64,000 bases of DNA, from positions 9,252,708 through 9,316,707 of the forward strand of contig OY829329.1 in assembly GCA_963691655.1 (NCBI GenBank), in the 5' to 3' direction. The stretch is from Toxonevra muliebris (lineage: Eukaryota > Arthropoda > Insecta > Diptera > Pallopteridae). Numbering within the stretch: position 1 is the first letter of the stretch; every line of letters starts with the position of its first letter. Under the pieces are notes generated by a model, which was not told the origin of the DNA, did not search any database, and saw nothing but the letters and a program-made list of their open reading frames with translations. Shown piece after piece: positions 34,896-47,561 of this stretch. The translations under genes were made by a program, and so were the position numbers.

Positions 34896-37228
34896 GTTGA
34901 ATTCGCCTTACCCCAGCATTACTGTTGAAATTAAGTGAAGCAAAAGAGAGTAATGGTCTGCAAGAAAAAAGAGTACAGCTGCTGCTGCTGCTGCTTTACG
35001 CCTCTCATTCTATTTGAGTTCTCATACTGATCGCTTGAATATTTTATTTGTAATAGAATGACTCAGTGGGCGGAGTTTCATCTGCACGAAAATTTACTCT
35101 CAAAAAAGTCTCTCTGAGAGTGAATTGCTTTGAAAGAAAAACCGTTAGTGTTTTGCTTTTTTGTTTACAACAACAATTTACTTGAAAAAAAAAACTCTGA
35201 GAGAAACTTGCGGCGAATTTTTGCCCATGTTAACTTCTCGTTGTGTTGTTGGGCTTTTATACATATGAAATATCACTACAGAAATTAATAAAATATTGCT
35301 CAATCTTAGCAGATAAACATTTGATTGTATAATTTAAAACAACTCGAAAAAAAAAATATTTAAAAAATATTCTAATTTCTTCAATTATCAGAAATCAAGT
35401 CGGTCATACAATATAAAGATTGATTATATTAATCCTTGTAATAGCTTTGATTATTTTTTTATAGCGTACATTGAACTTTGTTGTTTTTACTGTCTGCTTG
35501 CGAAATTCATATATTTTTTTTTTATTTGTTTCATGAAACAAAATATGGCAAAATTAGGTTATTGACACAAATTGTTTTTGCTTTCACATAAAACACACAC
35601 AGCGACGGCTTATGCACGAATATCGAATTCATTTGAGTTTAAAATGTACTCAATGTTGTATTTGTAATGCCTACGGAATAAATGTGAAATTAAAATTACA
35701 CACCAAAAACAAAAAAAAAAACAAAAAATCAAAAATATTAAGAAATATGTAAAAATTAAAAGTTCATATTTTTATAAAAAATAAGCATACATCATATGCC
35801 ATTGACATCTTATACTTTGAGCTTCAAGCATTGTAGCAGCAGAATATGCTTTCATGTCTGTTTGCTTGCATACTCATGCCAGGCAACAGCAGAGTCAGCA
35901 GCAGCAGCAGCAGCAGTAGCAGTAGTAGCATGAAGGACATGCGATTGATGAATGACACATGACTGAATGAACACAATTTACGCATGCACGTATTGATGTA
36001 CAGACATTCATATGCATGTGTTTGTGTGTGTGTGTGTGTGACTACATAGACGAGATACTCGTACGTGCATACGAATAAATTAAACAAAAAACACACACAC
36101 ACACAAATATATGAAATCGAAAAAAAAAAAAAAAAAACTAAAAGGAATAAAAAGTGAAAAAGTAATAAGTATTACGAGCAAAGGACGAAGGACAACAACA
36201 TCGAGACTACAACGACGATGAAGTCATGACGCACATAGAGGATATGCAAGTGACTTAAATTAAAAGATTGAACGATTTGTATAACTATGTGTAATATAAA
36301 AGAAATGAAATTCGTAAGCAGTGCAATATATGAGCAGCACAGTGAATGTATGCAATTTGCGGCGATATGACAATTTCACATATTACATATTTCATAGAGT
36401 TTGGATTTTAATTAATTTCATTTCAATTTATATTTCGTTTAGATAAGATGAAAGAAAGAAATCATTTCAGAAATAAAAATATTCCATTGAGTGCAATAAA
36501 CTTGAAATTGATTCAAGTTGTTTCTGTTCTGTTTGTTTGTATGTGTCTATTATATATATTTGTGGCATATTTTCAGGCGCGTTATGTTTTCCTTACTTTT
36601 TCGTAGGCGTATTATATACAAATTCATATTTGTGTCGATGTCTGTGTGTGTTTTTTTTTATCACTCAAATCCATCGCCCACAATATTGTTGGATCTTCCT
36701 ATTTTTGTGTAGAAATTAAATTCTTATTTTCTTCTGTATGTTTGTAATTGAAAATTAAATTGATTTTAAGTATTTATATGATTTTGTGTTTAGCTATTTT
36801 AGGAAAAGGCATAATAGGAGAATTAGAAGAGGTTGTGTATTTTTAAATTAAATAATTTCCTCAGAGATTTTTGGGTGAAAAGCTTAATACTAAAATAATA
36901 AATAATTTTTTTCTCATTACTCTTTCGCCTTTTAGACTTTGTTGTTAAAATTTTTGTAAATATAAGTTCATGTAGCCCGGTATTTGAATGCAGAAAATTT
37001 TGTATTAATGTTGTAGAATATTTTGTGTTTTTATTTTTTTTTATTTCTTAGAATTTTTAGATTTTCAAACTGCTTTGAGATCTGAAACGTAAAGGAAGGA
37101 AGTATTTTAACAGAGAAAATTTTTAACAGAGAAGAATTTTAATAGAGATTAATTTTAACAGAGAAGAATTTTAACAGAGAATAATTTTAATAGAACTGTT
37201 AACAGCACTATGAAATTTTTTGATGAAA
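34896..37228. other. Non-coding spacer with GCT, AGC and TG repeats
   Basis: GCT triplets at 34979-34995, AGC triplets at 35899-35925 and TG/CA microsatellites at 36020-36040 and 36090-36105. A TTTTAACAGAGAA(G) repeat of five or six copies occupies 37108-37205. The GGGCGGAGTTTC…TCTCTGAGAGTGA segment at 35068-35130 recurs at 62164-62250, so it is another small dispersed repeat. No gene is supported. Confidence 0.5.
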
Positions 37229-37790
37229 AATCACATGAGATTGCAACTGAGAGAGCTGACGTCACTACTCTGCTGTAGTTTATGTGGTTGATCTGCATAT
37301 GTTTGTATAAAAAAATCGGTACCATCGTCACTCTCTGTCATTCTCTTTTAGTTTTATATCACGTCCTCTAAAAATAACCACATGCTTCGCTGTCCTCTCT
37401 CTTTCTTGTTGTCTCTCTTCTGTTGAAAATGAAATGAAAATCTCATGCTCAAAAATCACATGAGATTGCAACTGAGAGAGCTGACGTCATCAATGTAGTG
37501 TTGTAGTGTATGTGACCAATCTCCATACGTTCATATGAAAAAAATCTCTCTCTTTCTCTCACTAAGTTTCATATCATGTCTTCTAACCACATACCTCCCT
37601 GTTTTCCTTCTCCCTTGATGACTCTCTTTTGTTATGAAAATCTCATGCTCAGAAATCACATGAGATTGCAACTGAGAGAGTTGACGTCAACGATTTTGCT
37701 GTAGTTTATGTGGCCGATCTATATACTTTCGTATGATAAATAACGGTACCGTCGTTTTTTTTCGTTCTCTCAGTATTATATCATATATTC
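37229..37790 (+). repeat. 200-225-bp tandem repeat, 2.7 copies
   Basis: Each unit starts TCACATGAGATTGCAACTGA at 37231, 37456 and 37656 and proceeds through GAGAGAGCTGACGTCA, GTAGTTTATGTGG, CATATGTTTGTAT and TATATCA. The first two units end with GAAAATCTCATGCTCAAAAA or a close variant; the third is truncated. Each unit contains TGACGTCA, a perfect CRE/ATF palindrome, in copies 1 and 2 (TGACGTCAA in copy 3). Confidence 0.88.
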
Positions 37791-40700
37791 TAACCCGTTT
37801 TGTTGTTTCAATTTTTTTTTTTTTTTGTGTGTGTTCATTTCAAATAAGTCCAAATTTAATAAAATCCGACAGTGGTTTTTATTTTTTATTAATTTTTGTT
37901 CAGAGTTTGTGAGTTTTTTGAAGTATTTTTTTTTTTGTAGGTGTTCGGGGATACGAAATTCGTCCAATCATTGGTAATTGGGGCCGCTGATTAATATTTT
38001 AAAATCATAACACGACGATGTAGAAAACTTTTCTTTGACAATTTCTACTCTTGAATAAGTAAATTAGTGGATTTGTTTTGTCTTCCAGAGAGAAATTTTA
38101 CCTAAATCTCTTTATATCTGTTTGTCTTTAGTGGAGATTTAGATATGGGTATAGATTACCCCACTAGTGGATGTAAAGATTGCTGATTTTCGTTTCTTTA
38201 TATATATCTCGGAGCCCAGAAACGTCTAAATGAGCATTTCGCAAAGGATGGGCATATATTTGGTTTGCTCAATGTAAATATTTCGTTACTTAGAAACGCT
38301 TACATGAGAGTATTTTTTCAATAAAATTAACATATAATTGTCTTATTAAGGCAGATCTTCATTTAATGCTGGATTTTTGAATTTCAGGAATGCTATTGAA
38401 AGCGCTCTTTAAGGCGGATTCACCGACCGATAGCCGCAATCTCTTTTCGTTTCTTTTTTTTTTATGAAGCTTTTCTCTTTCTCAAATCATACACCATCAG
38501 ATCTGATTTAACCTAAGCTATTGTTTTAATCCTATACATAAAATTGGGTTAACGTTAATGGCTGATTTGATAGTGAAAATTTTTCAAAAAAAAAAAAGCG
38601 AAAAACGTTTATTCAAATAAACAAAAAAAAAATTAGATCCTAATATTTTAAATTATATTAAAATAAATAAAAATACTATAATAACAATTTCGAAAATACT
38701 AGTTCATTCATTTCAAATTTACTCACTCTTCCTGTCTTACTCTCTCTCTCTCTCTTCTCATCCTCTCTCGATATAAATAAATATTACTCTCACATACAGC
38801 GCATGCGTAATAACTAGCTTCTCTCTTCTTCTTAAATTTCGAATTCATTTCGAGTAGACACGCTCTTCTTTTATGTGTCAAGTTTTTTACACATACACAC
38901 ACACACACACACACTCACTTCACACCTTCGTGCCGTGCCTTCGTTTCTTTATTTTTTGTTATTTTTTGTTTGTTTTCGTTTTGCTAGGAATTTGTATGAA
39001 AACCGGGACTAGGACAATAATTTTGATATTAAATGAACTAACCGACAAATATTTTTCGAATTTCGAATTCGAAATTTATACGTTCATTCGTGTGTTGTTG
39101 GTTGGTTGGTTCTCGGTGTTAGTACTAAAAAATACTACTAGTCAAAACAAAAAAAAAAAAACAAAAAATACGAAGTGTAAAATTTATATTTGTCGAATAA
39201 AATGCGACAATAGTCGTAAGGCAATTTCAGTACACGAATGTTACTGAAACGTGGTGGTATCGGTGGTGCGTGTCTTTGCTTTTGAAAGATTCGATTTGGC
39301 GTTTGATTGTTTTTTGTTTTTTTTTTGTAATTACAACCAAAAGGAAAATTAAAAAAAATTATGAAAAGAAAATTGTCAGCGAGTGTGTGTGTGCAGCAAT
39401 AAATATGTAAATAAACAAAATATTTATAATGCAATAAAAAAAAAAAAAAAAGTAAAAAAAATGTATATGAAATGTAATGAAAACAAAGCAAGTAAAAATG
39501 AAAAAGAAATTGCATGAGCATGATAGTGAGAAATGCTTTTTAATACGTTTGGTGAATTTTATAGCAGTCTTTTAGGTGCTCTGCCTAAATGAAAAATATA
39601 TATATAAAAAAAATCGTACTTATTAGTGAGTTTTAAGTGAATAACTACAATTGCAAGTTCGGGCTTCGTACAAAACTTAAAACAATCGAAAACTAAAGGA
39701 ATACTTAAGTATGTAGTTAATAATTTACATTACTTAGTAGCTGTAGCTGTAAAAAAGTATGCTACAAAAACTAACTCACTTTTCTTAAACTATACGTTTA
39801 ATCCATCAAAAGTAAGCCGATCTATTTCATTTCACAACTTACTTACATTTAACTATAAGCATGCACACTTGTATCATGTATAAGATTAAATCAATATTAA
39901 ATAAACTTTCAACTTTGTGCTCTTCTCAGCTCTTGTCTCTTAGAAATATGCTATATAAAGTTATTTGAACATCATTATTTTGTTAGCGCAAAGATTAACC
40001 TAGTTTCAAATTTTGTTGACTTTTTATATTGCTATTACTGATGCTACAGATGATGATGATGATACAGTGATTTTGCTGGCTGTGTGTGTATGTGTGTGTG
40101 TGCTTTGCAAAAAAAAAAAAAAATTATAAAGTAAATGTTTAAGAAGAAAGCAAGCAGCACACAGCAAGTGAACGGCACAAAATGTTGCAGAGTAGTAAAC
40201 TTAGTAAAGTATGCAGTGTTTAATTTAAAACATGTATTTATATACTTGCTACTTGTACTTACTTGTAAGCTTGTGGTATATAAAACTTTACTCTTCCAAG
40301 AAAAAGTTTATTTTCTTTTCGATGAAGAATTGATATTAAAATATAATTTTATATGTAAAGATTTCTTTTTAATTTCAAAAATAAATATGCGCCTAATAAT
40401 ATGCTGTAGCTATTTATAGCATTATTATCTTTTTAGTGGAACATAAACATGTTTGAGAATGTTTACTATCTAAGTAAATTTATTTCGAAATGATTTGTGA
40501 GAAGTTAAAGGTTATAATGATGATGAAAATGAGCAGCAGCTACTGCTTGGTAGTCAGAAAATATATAGAAAAGAAAAATACTTTATTAATAAATTTCTGC
40601 TTCTGAAGAAAACGATTTCTGAAGAAATTTTATAAGTAAAATTTTTTGTTTTTCTAATGAAAATGAAAAGGGATTCATAATGTCATCGAATGAACTTAAA

Positions 40701-40851
40701 GCATCCTTGCGGTGATTCTTCTACAGAAGATGCCGCCAACACTTTCGAATTTTCCAATTCTAAGTGAACAACACTTTTTCTTTACAATAAAGGTGTGTGT
40801 GTGTGTTAGAAAAAATTATATATTATCGTGTTGTTATGTTTAAAGAGAACC
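37791..40851. other. Non-coding spacer
   Basis: CT tract near 38740, CA repeats at 38887-38912, poly-A runs near 39150 and 39437, TG repeats near 40080 and a 15-mer relative at 40391-40405. The open frame 40135-40419 has no recognisable feature. No gene is supported. Confidence 0.45.
38409..38485 (+). mobile_element. MITE family A, left half
   Basis: TAAGGCGGATTCACCGACCG followed by CTCTTTTCGTTTCTTTTTTT and ATGAAGCTTTTCTC matches the left half of family A (compare AGGCGAATTCAC…GACCGAGTGCC at 47562). The right half is not found, so it is truncated. Confidence 0.65.
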
Positions 40852-41366
40852 CATAAAACTCTTTAGCTCTCTCTTTAAAGTAAAGTTTTGGTTAACGGGG
40901 TAACAGGTTTAAAGTGTATTACTTTACAGCACCGTAGGCCAAAGACTTGCACGCAGGCAAATGAGCGTAAGAAATTTCACACATACTCACATAGCTCATT
41001 TCCATAGAAAGAGTGCTCAATCGATCATTGTGTATGTATAGGTGGCCACTGCTGCTCTTAAGTAACAAAACACACGGCATTTGCTTTTTCCCTCACTTTA
41101 CATTTTTACTCGGGTTTGACCCTTGACTGAAATATATTTTACACTGTTACTCTGAGTAAGAGAGAAAGTCAATGCTGTCTACTTAATGTTTCATATGAGC
41201 ACAAAAAATATAAAGCAAGTGCTATGTTGCTACCGCATTAAGTTGGCAACATTGATCGTAGTGACAAAAGAAAAAAACATCTCAGAGTGCACTCTCTCAG
41301 TTGCACTCACTCTCTAAGATAAAACATTACTCTTTTATCCCGTTACCTAGCACTTAACTCTTTTCA
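40852..41366 (-). mobile_element. MITE family C, inverted copy
   Basis: On the minus strand the order AGTGCTAGGTAACGGGATAA, AGAGAGTGAGTGCAACTGAG, AATGTTGCCAACTTAATGCG and TTAAGTAGACAGCATTGACT follows 22380-22600. The opposite end carries AAAGTAAAGTTTTGGTTAAC at about 40880, the inverted arm. The terminal GCCCTATTCAC is lost on the right, where the sequence passes directly into a family-A MITE. Confidence 0.72.
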
Positions 41367-41494
41367 GGCGAATTCGCCGATCGTTTTTTTTTATATGAAA
41401 TTTTTCGCGCTCTTTGATTGTGAGTGTAAAAAGTTAATATAAAAATAAAAAAGAAAATGAAAAGAGAGCGAAGAACTCGGTCAGTGAATTCGCC
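41366..41494 (+). mobile_element. MITE family A, full-length copy
   Basis: Begins AGGCGAATTCGCCGATCG and ends GTCAGTGAATTCGCCG, with ATATGAAATTTTTCGCGCTC in the middle. The length of about 129 bp equals that of the copy at 47562-47691. It joins the family-C copy without intervening sequence, as also seen in the chimera at 18780-19066. Confidence 0.75.
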
Positions 41495-43574
41495 GTACCA
41501 CACATGCGAATCTAAAATCTATACATTTATTAGTGTAACTACAATTTTATTTTCCGAAGATCCAGAAGTGCTACGATATCATATTATATAACAATTTAAA
41601 GAACTTGACGAGTAGGTTAGCCAAAAATTATCAGATTTTAAATCGGTTAAGCCAATTCTCTCATTGAACAAAGCATTGCAGTCATTGTTGAAAAAATCGT
41701 TGCTTAAGCGGGAGTAAATAATAAATGAGAGAGAGAGAAGACATGAGTAACGGCATCTCTCAGAATTATCTACCGAATTATCTGCATACACAAATAACAA
41801 AACAAACACCAACGAGTAGTTCGGTTCTCTTTTGATATTTGTTTGTTCATAAAGAGATTTCTTCCTCAAAAAATTAGCCCCAGTTACTGGGGCCTTACCG
41901 ACTAGTAGTAATTTAAATTGGAGTTATAAATTGTATGGCCAACTATTTATTCTGTTGGTGTTAGTACTGAAACTTTTCATAAAAACTATTTACTTTCAGT
42001 TCTGGCCAAATTTCATTATTACAATAAAAGCGATAGATTTTGATATATTAAGTGCTATTCTTTTAATAAAACATGGCTCCAATTTCACAAACTTTAATCC
42101 TTAACCCTTTTAGATATTTAAAATTCTTAAAAAAAAATTTTTTTGTAATATTTTTAAATTTTTTCTTAAAGAAAAATGTTATGTTCAATATGGAAATTTC
42201 TTCACGGTTTTTGAATCGGAAAAAGTAACCCATTATAGGCCAAAAACATAAGTTGCTAGTGCCCTTTTTGAATATATAATGCAAATATTTATAATTATAA
42301 TTTATTTGTATGTAAATAAATGAAGAAAAACTAACCCATTATTGCCCAATGATGCCATATGGTAACGAAATTTCAAAACTGTACTGCTTCTGAATTTTGT
42401 TGCTCATTAATGGGTTAACTTCGTATGTTTAGTTCTAAAATAGTTTATGTAAACTTTATGTGGTGGGGCAAATTTGCATAAAACTTTCTTTAAATTAATA
42501 TTTGTAACTACTGAACGATTTAAGATACGCGGAGAGAGAGAGAGAGAAAGAGGGGAAGAAAGATGTTGGGATTAAATCAGCACTTTTTTATTTTTTTCAT
42601 TTTTTTTTATTGGAAGACAGTTTGCAGAAACAAATAGATCTCACTTCACACTCTCCACCTCACCTTTCGCAACTTCTGAATCCCCTAGCAATAAATGCTA
42701 CTTGACTTCAAATTGCTTGGAAAATTATTATTTACTCATAAATTTAAAAGCAAGCAAATCTACAACGGGGAAGTTTAAACTATAAGCTTTGACATTTTGA
42801 ATAAAGCTTCTCTAAAAAATGATTTCTTCTATCTTTTACTTCTTCAGATATTTTTTTTTACAATTTCCATCGATTTTGATTAAGTTTTTTTCTAATAGCA
42901 ATTTAAATAAAAAAATTTCTTTATGGCTGTAGGCTTGCAGGAAATTTGCTTCAGTTCTACGACTTCACAGTTCTACTAGAGTTTTACCTAAACTTAATTA
43001 AAAATACTTACTGATTTTTCTCAGTTTACATATAGGTGTTTATCTAGAGCTAAAGGCTTCTAGGTTTAAACTTAAATTCATACAATTTTTTTTTGCTTTT
43101 CAATTGAAAGAGTTTAAAATTAAAAAATATAGGTTTCATAAATTTTGAAAAAAAAAATAGAAGAAATCTTTTATCTATGATAAGACTAGGTTTATGAAAT
43201 TGAAAGTTGTATTTTTGAAAATTAAAAAAAAAAAAAAAAAAATCGATCGATACAGTCATGTTGGAAAACAATATTTTAATTTTGAAATTGAAAAAATTTT
43301 ATTGAAAAACCTTCTGATTTTGCATTGCATTGTGTTAGCAAAAAAGGAGGAGGTATATTTAAAACCACACAATTAAAAAAAAAAATGAATAAAACTTATG
43401 CATTTTTCAAAAACTTGAAACTATCAAAAACTATAAACTATCAGAGTTTTCGAAAATTCACATCTCTTCCCAAAATAATTTTAAAATTATCATGTAAGCT
43501 TTTTCACAGAATATAAAATTACTATATTCATGAGAATGTTGATTATGCCATAAAGAAATAATCGAATAAACAGA
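41495..43574. other. Non-coding spacer
   Basis: GA tract at 42531-42546 and poly-A/T runs throughout. The minus frame 41579-41869 (96 codons) has no recognisable domain, and no splice-flanked exon could be defined around it. A small piggyBac-like MITE lies at 42331-42418. Confidence 0.4.
42331..42418. mobile_element. Candidate piggyBac-like MITE
   Basis: CTAA-CCCATTATTGCCCAAT on the left faces an inverted GTTGCTCATTAATGGG-TTAA on the right. The terminal repeats agree at about 12 of 16 positions. The right flank has intact TTAA and the left has CTAA, one base off. The core is 80 bp. CCC ends next to TTAA parallel the better case at 10495-10634. Confidence 0.5.
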
Positions 43575-44275
43575 AAAAAAAACTCAAAACTCTTGCAAGA
43601 ACAACACGAACAGCTCTCTCCCTCTCTTATATTTTTGTTTGCATTTGCACTAAAAAAAATTTCTTACAAAAACAACACAACTAACAACAGTAAATTCCAC
43701 TGCCGACAATCACTCGCTAATTTGTGATGATATTGAGAGAAGCGACGCCTCTGCTTCTATGTATTGCATAGACCCGATCCCAATACAAACAATTTTTTCA
43801 TATAAAAAACTCTTACAAGAACAATACACACACTCTCTCTCTCTCTCTCTCTCATATTTATGTATTTGGACTAAAAGAATTTGTTGTAAAAACAACACAA
43901 CTAACAATAGCTGTAAATTCCCCTGAAGTCAATCACTCTCTGCTTTTACTCGTTTGAGAGAGGCTACGCCTCTGCTTCTATTGCATAGGCCCGATTCTCA
44001 TTCAAAAAATGTATACACATAAAAAACTTTTGCAAGAACAACACACACACACACACTGCCTCTCTCTCACTCTCTCTCTCATATTTATGTATTTGGACTA
44101 CAAGAATTTGTTGTAAAAACTACATAACTTTGAATTCGCCTGAAGTCAATCAATCTCTAATTTGAGATAAATTTGAGAGAGCCGACGCCTCTGCTTGTAA
44201 TGCAAGAGCGCGGTTCTCATACCAACAATTTATTGATATGAAAAAAATTCGACCACGTTTTCGGTTCTCTCAGTG
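43575..44275 (+). repeat. ~220-bp tandem repeat, three copies
   Basis: The unit runs AAAAACTCTTGCAAGAACAA, (CA)n/(CT)n, ATATTTATGTATTTGGAC, TTGTAAAAACAACACAAC, TCAATCACTC, GAGAG…CGACGCCTCTGCTTCTA, TTGCATAGACCCGAT. AACAACACAA/AACTACATAA falls at 43671, 43891 and 44118 (spacings 220 and 227). Copies differ mainly in the length of their CT/CA microsatellite. The minus frame 43710-43907 is a product of the repeat. Confidence 0.88.
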
Positions 44276-46477
44276 TGTGTTCATGTACTTTATAATTCGC
44301 TTCTTCTCTCACATTTAAAAGGAACTAACAGAATTTCGTAAGAGTCTACCTGAGAGAAGCAACAACAAAATACGGTATTCACCAGATATCAACAGAAAAT
44401 TACATCAAAAGTATTTACCTCATATTTTAGATATTTTTTATTTTTTCTTTACGAAAAGAGTAAAAAATAGAGACAAATAAGGTGAGGAAAGTAAAAAAAA
44501 AAAAAATTCTCAATGTTATAAATGGTTTTATTAAAATTTGTTATGATTAAAGCATCATTTTGATTTCACAATGAATTTTAAAATTAAAAAGAAAAAAAAT
44601 TAAAGAAGGAAGAAATTATTAGATTTTAGTAAACTTGATTTTTGGTTTTTTTTTTTTTTGTAATATTAATTAAAAACATTTCATCATATATTTATTTTCT
44701 TTTCCTGACTTATCTCAGTTTTAATTAATTAAAAATTTACCTTTCCTCTGAACCATAGAATAAACTCATATCCGGATATATATATGCACATATCTATGTC
44801 ATTCAACTCTTTAACCGGAAATTAAATAAAAGAGATTACCTTTTTGGAATTTATACATATGTGAATATCATTGCAAAATGTTTTTTTTTTATTTCTTATA
44901 TCGCAAATTAATCTTACTGGCAATTTTTTTTCTAGCTTTCTACAACCTTTTTGCATTGAATGCATGTATATACTACACACATGCACACGCAAACAAGAAA
45001 CCGGAAGTTGACTAGTTTTTCATAAGATTCTCATGACAACAAACGATACTCAAGTTTTTATGCTTTGTGTGAATAGTTATAAGTATATGTGTTTGTATGT
45101 ACCTATGTCTATGTATATATATGTGCTTACCTACATTTCATTTTCTTTATACAGCTATTTCTTTGTGTGTTTATTTACCTTTCCTTAGCACACCTAACAC
45201 ACACACTTACACATACATACACTTATTCACGGCAAGAATGCTAACAATTTCCTACTCAGGGTACTATGTAACCTACTTTACTATTAGCTGCTTGGCATGT
45301 GTCGTCTTTGGTTTTTTTGTAAATAACTTTTCGTTTCGACATATTTCTTTGTTTCTTTTGATTCTGTTTTTTCTTTAAGTTTTCTGTTTTCTGTTTTTAT
45401 TCACGAAAATTTAATCGTTTTAACAAGTTTTTGCTACTCATTCTCCTATCTCTTGTTGTTGTCTGTCTATCAAAATGGTTTGTTATTATTGGCACGTAAA
45501 TCTGACAAAAGCAAAAACAAAATTCGTAGGAAGAAAATAGTGGAATAAATTTTGATGCATAATTTTAGGCATAAGAAAAATTTTAATACATTTTCTGTAT
45601 ACAGTAGAAAAAAATAAGAAATAAGACAAAGAGGTGAATGACATTCGTAGTGAGTATGTAAATTTAACATTTGTTTTATTGATTTGTTTTTGTTTCTATT
45701 TCCGCACTCACTCATTGAGCGCAGCCTCGAAAAAAACAACACAATAACAGAATAGTAAAAATAAAAACAAATAATTCACAGAGAGAGAGAGTGAGAGAGA
45801 GGGCAGAGAGAACGAAGGCACTTACACACACGCAGACACAAACTTCATGCTTGTATGATTGATTTTTAATTATAATTGATGTTAAACATACAAAATGTAG
45901 TGCATAGTTGTTGTACCTATGTATCTATGTTGTAACCTTGAGAAATGTATTTGACAATTTTGTTTTTTTTTTTTTGGGAGTATCCTTTACAAAATAAAAA
46001 AAGTAAAAAGTCATAAAAGAAATATTTAAATATTTGAACAGCTGCGTTTTTTTTATTGATTTATATCTAACACAATTGTATATTATACTTGACATTTGCT
46101 TGAACATTAAATGAACTTCATGGTAGTGGAAAAGTGTCATAATGTCATGCTACAGACTAAGTGTATAGATAATTCATTTCTCCACTTAATTATTTATGTG
46201 CTTTTGTATGTGTTTGTTAGATATGGTCTAGAAGTATCAATTCTCTGTTTTTTTTTTTTTTTCATTTAAAGAATATATTAATAATTTTTAATGAAATATG
46301 TAAGTGTGAAAATTAATTGCTTCAAGGTACAGACGACATTTAAAGAAATGCTTGGAGAAATGTTATGCGAGAAACAAAAATTGTAATGAAATTCAACAAA
46401 TAATATTATAACTCAGAGAAGTAGCCTAAGGTTTCTAATGCAAATGGTCAGGTTGATTTGATACCATAATTTTCGAA
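44276..46477. other. Non-coding spacer
   Basis: Poly-A and poly-T runs, TG/CA microsatellites around 45060-45210 and a GA tract at 45780-45800. An inverted relative of the 15-mer (GCATAATTTTAGGC) lies at 45557-45570. No gene is supported. Confidence 0.45.
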
Positions 46478-46568
46478 ACGGGAAGAGGGGGAGGTAGGGG
46501 GGAGGGGGAGGTGGAGGTGGGAGGAGGGGGAGGTGGAGGTGGGGGAGGGGGAGATGGCGGGAGGGGGT
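46478..46568 (+). repeat. G-rich purine tract, strong G-quadruplex candidate
   Basis: About 90 bp built from GGGGGAGGTGGAGGTGG, with more than ten runs of three or more G separated by A, T or GA spacers. The surroundings are about 70% AT. This far exceeds the four-run minimum for intramolecular quadruplexes. It lies 2.5 kb upstream of the ferritin gene. Confidence 0.85.
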
Positions 46569-46972
46569 TTGGAAACAGGAAATTTAAATTTATGTGAATA
46601 ACATCTTAAGACTTAAATATCTTAAGACTAGTCTCCAGTTAAAGCTAACTTATTTTTCACCTGTCACGTTGGTTTAGAAAACATGGAAATTAGTTTTATA
46701 ATAATATTTTTTTTCATCTCCAAAATTATTTGAAGAACTTGAAATAATATTGCAATAATATATTTTCTTCAGTTAAAATAAGAATTCTTGAGGAATTTGA
46801 AAGAGTACAGTAAAAAACTCTAGAACCCGTGAATAAGTCCTAATATTTTTATGAAATTTGAAACGCATCGATCTGGCATTGCTTGATCGTACAGTAAACA
46901 TAGGCTGAAACAATGCAGCTTAGGCCAGTGCAGCAGAGCAGCACTCTATAGAGGCCTCTGCTCACTCTCTCA

Positions 46973-47012
<40 letters not shown>

Positions 47013-47190
47013 GAGACTCACCTCACATTGACTGTTGTTGCTTTGTACGCACTATTTTCAGTTTTTCTTTTTATTATTATTCACTTAAAGAGCGCCTCAC
47101 CTTTTTTCCTCATTTTTTACATAAAAAAAAATGAATGTGCACTTTTCCATTAAATCGTTTAAGTGTATTGAACTTATTCTTCCTCTTTAG
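46569..47190. other. Spacer with CT microsatellite
   Basis: A (CT)n tract at 46960-47012. Otherwise AT-rich sequence with nothing else recognised. Confidence 0.5.
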
Positions 47191-47430
47191 AGGTGAATTT
47201 ACCGAACGGGTACCATACACTCTTTTCGTTCTTTTTTTTTTTTTTTTGTAATGCTTGGTTTTCACTATGTCAAAAAGAGAGAATGAGAGAATTTCCTATA
47301 TGAAATTTGCCAACATGCTGGCAAATTTGATTGAATTTGGCATAGTGAAAACCAGGCACAAGTATATGAAGTTTTTCGCTCTCTTAAATTAAGAGCGTAA
47401 AAACTACAAAACTTCGTTGGTGAATTCGCC
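47191..47430 (+). mobile_element. MITE family A split by a nested MITE
   Basis: Left part AGGTGAATTTACCGAACGGG…CTTTTCGTTC and right part ATATGAAGTTTTTCGCTCTC…AAGAGCG…CTTCGTTGGTGAATTCGCC make one family-A copy of about 130 bp. It is interrupted in its poly-T stretch by the 107-bp family-B element at 47252-47358. Terminal GGTGAATT/GAATTCGCC repeats mark both ends. Confidence 0.8.
47252..47358 (+). mobile_element. MITE family B, complete copy nested in family A
   Basis: Ends TGCTTGGTTTTCACTATG and CATAGTGAAAACCAGGCA are inverted with a single mismatch over 18 bp. The interior has GCCAACATGCTGGC, another palindrome. It is 107 bp long with no coding. Other ends of this family are at 4126-4143 and 48190. 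The target duplication is not clear. Confidence 0.82.
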
Positions 47431-47561
47431 TGAGTTATAGAGCGCTCATAATTTTTTACAATGATAAACTCTTTTCGATAACGGCACTAAATACTTTTTA
47501 CTCACAACGCAACTATTCTCTCTCGCTCTCTCTTTCTTTGTATCACTCATTTTCATGGGTA

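Noticed and set aside
41579..41869. 96-codon minus-strand frame
   Set aside because: No domain, signal peptide or plausible splice sites; composition like the surrounding non-coding DNA.
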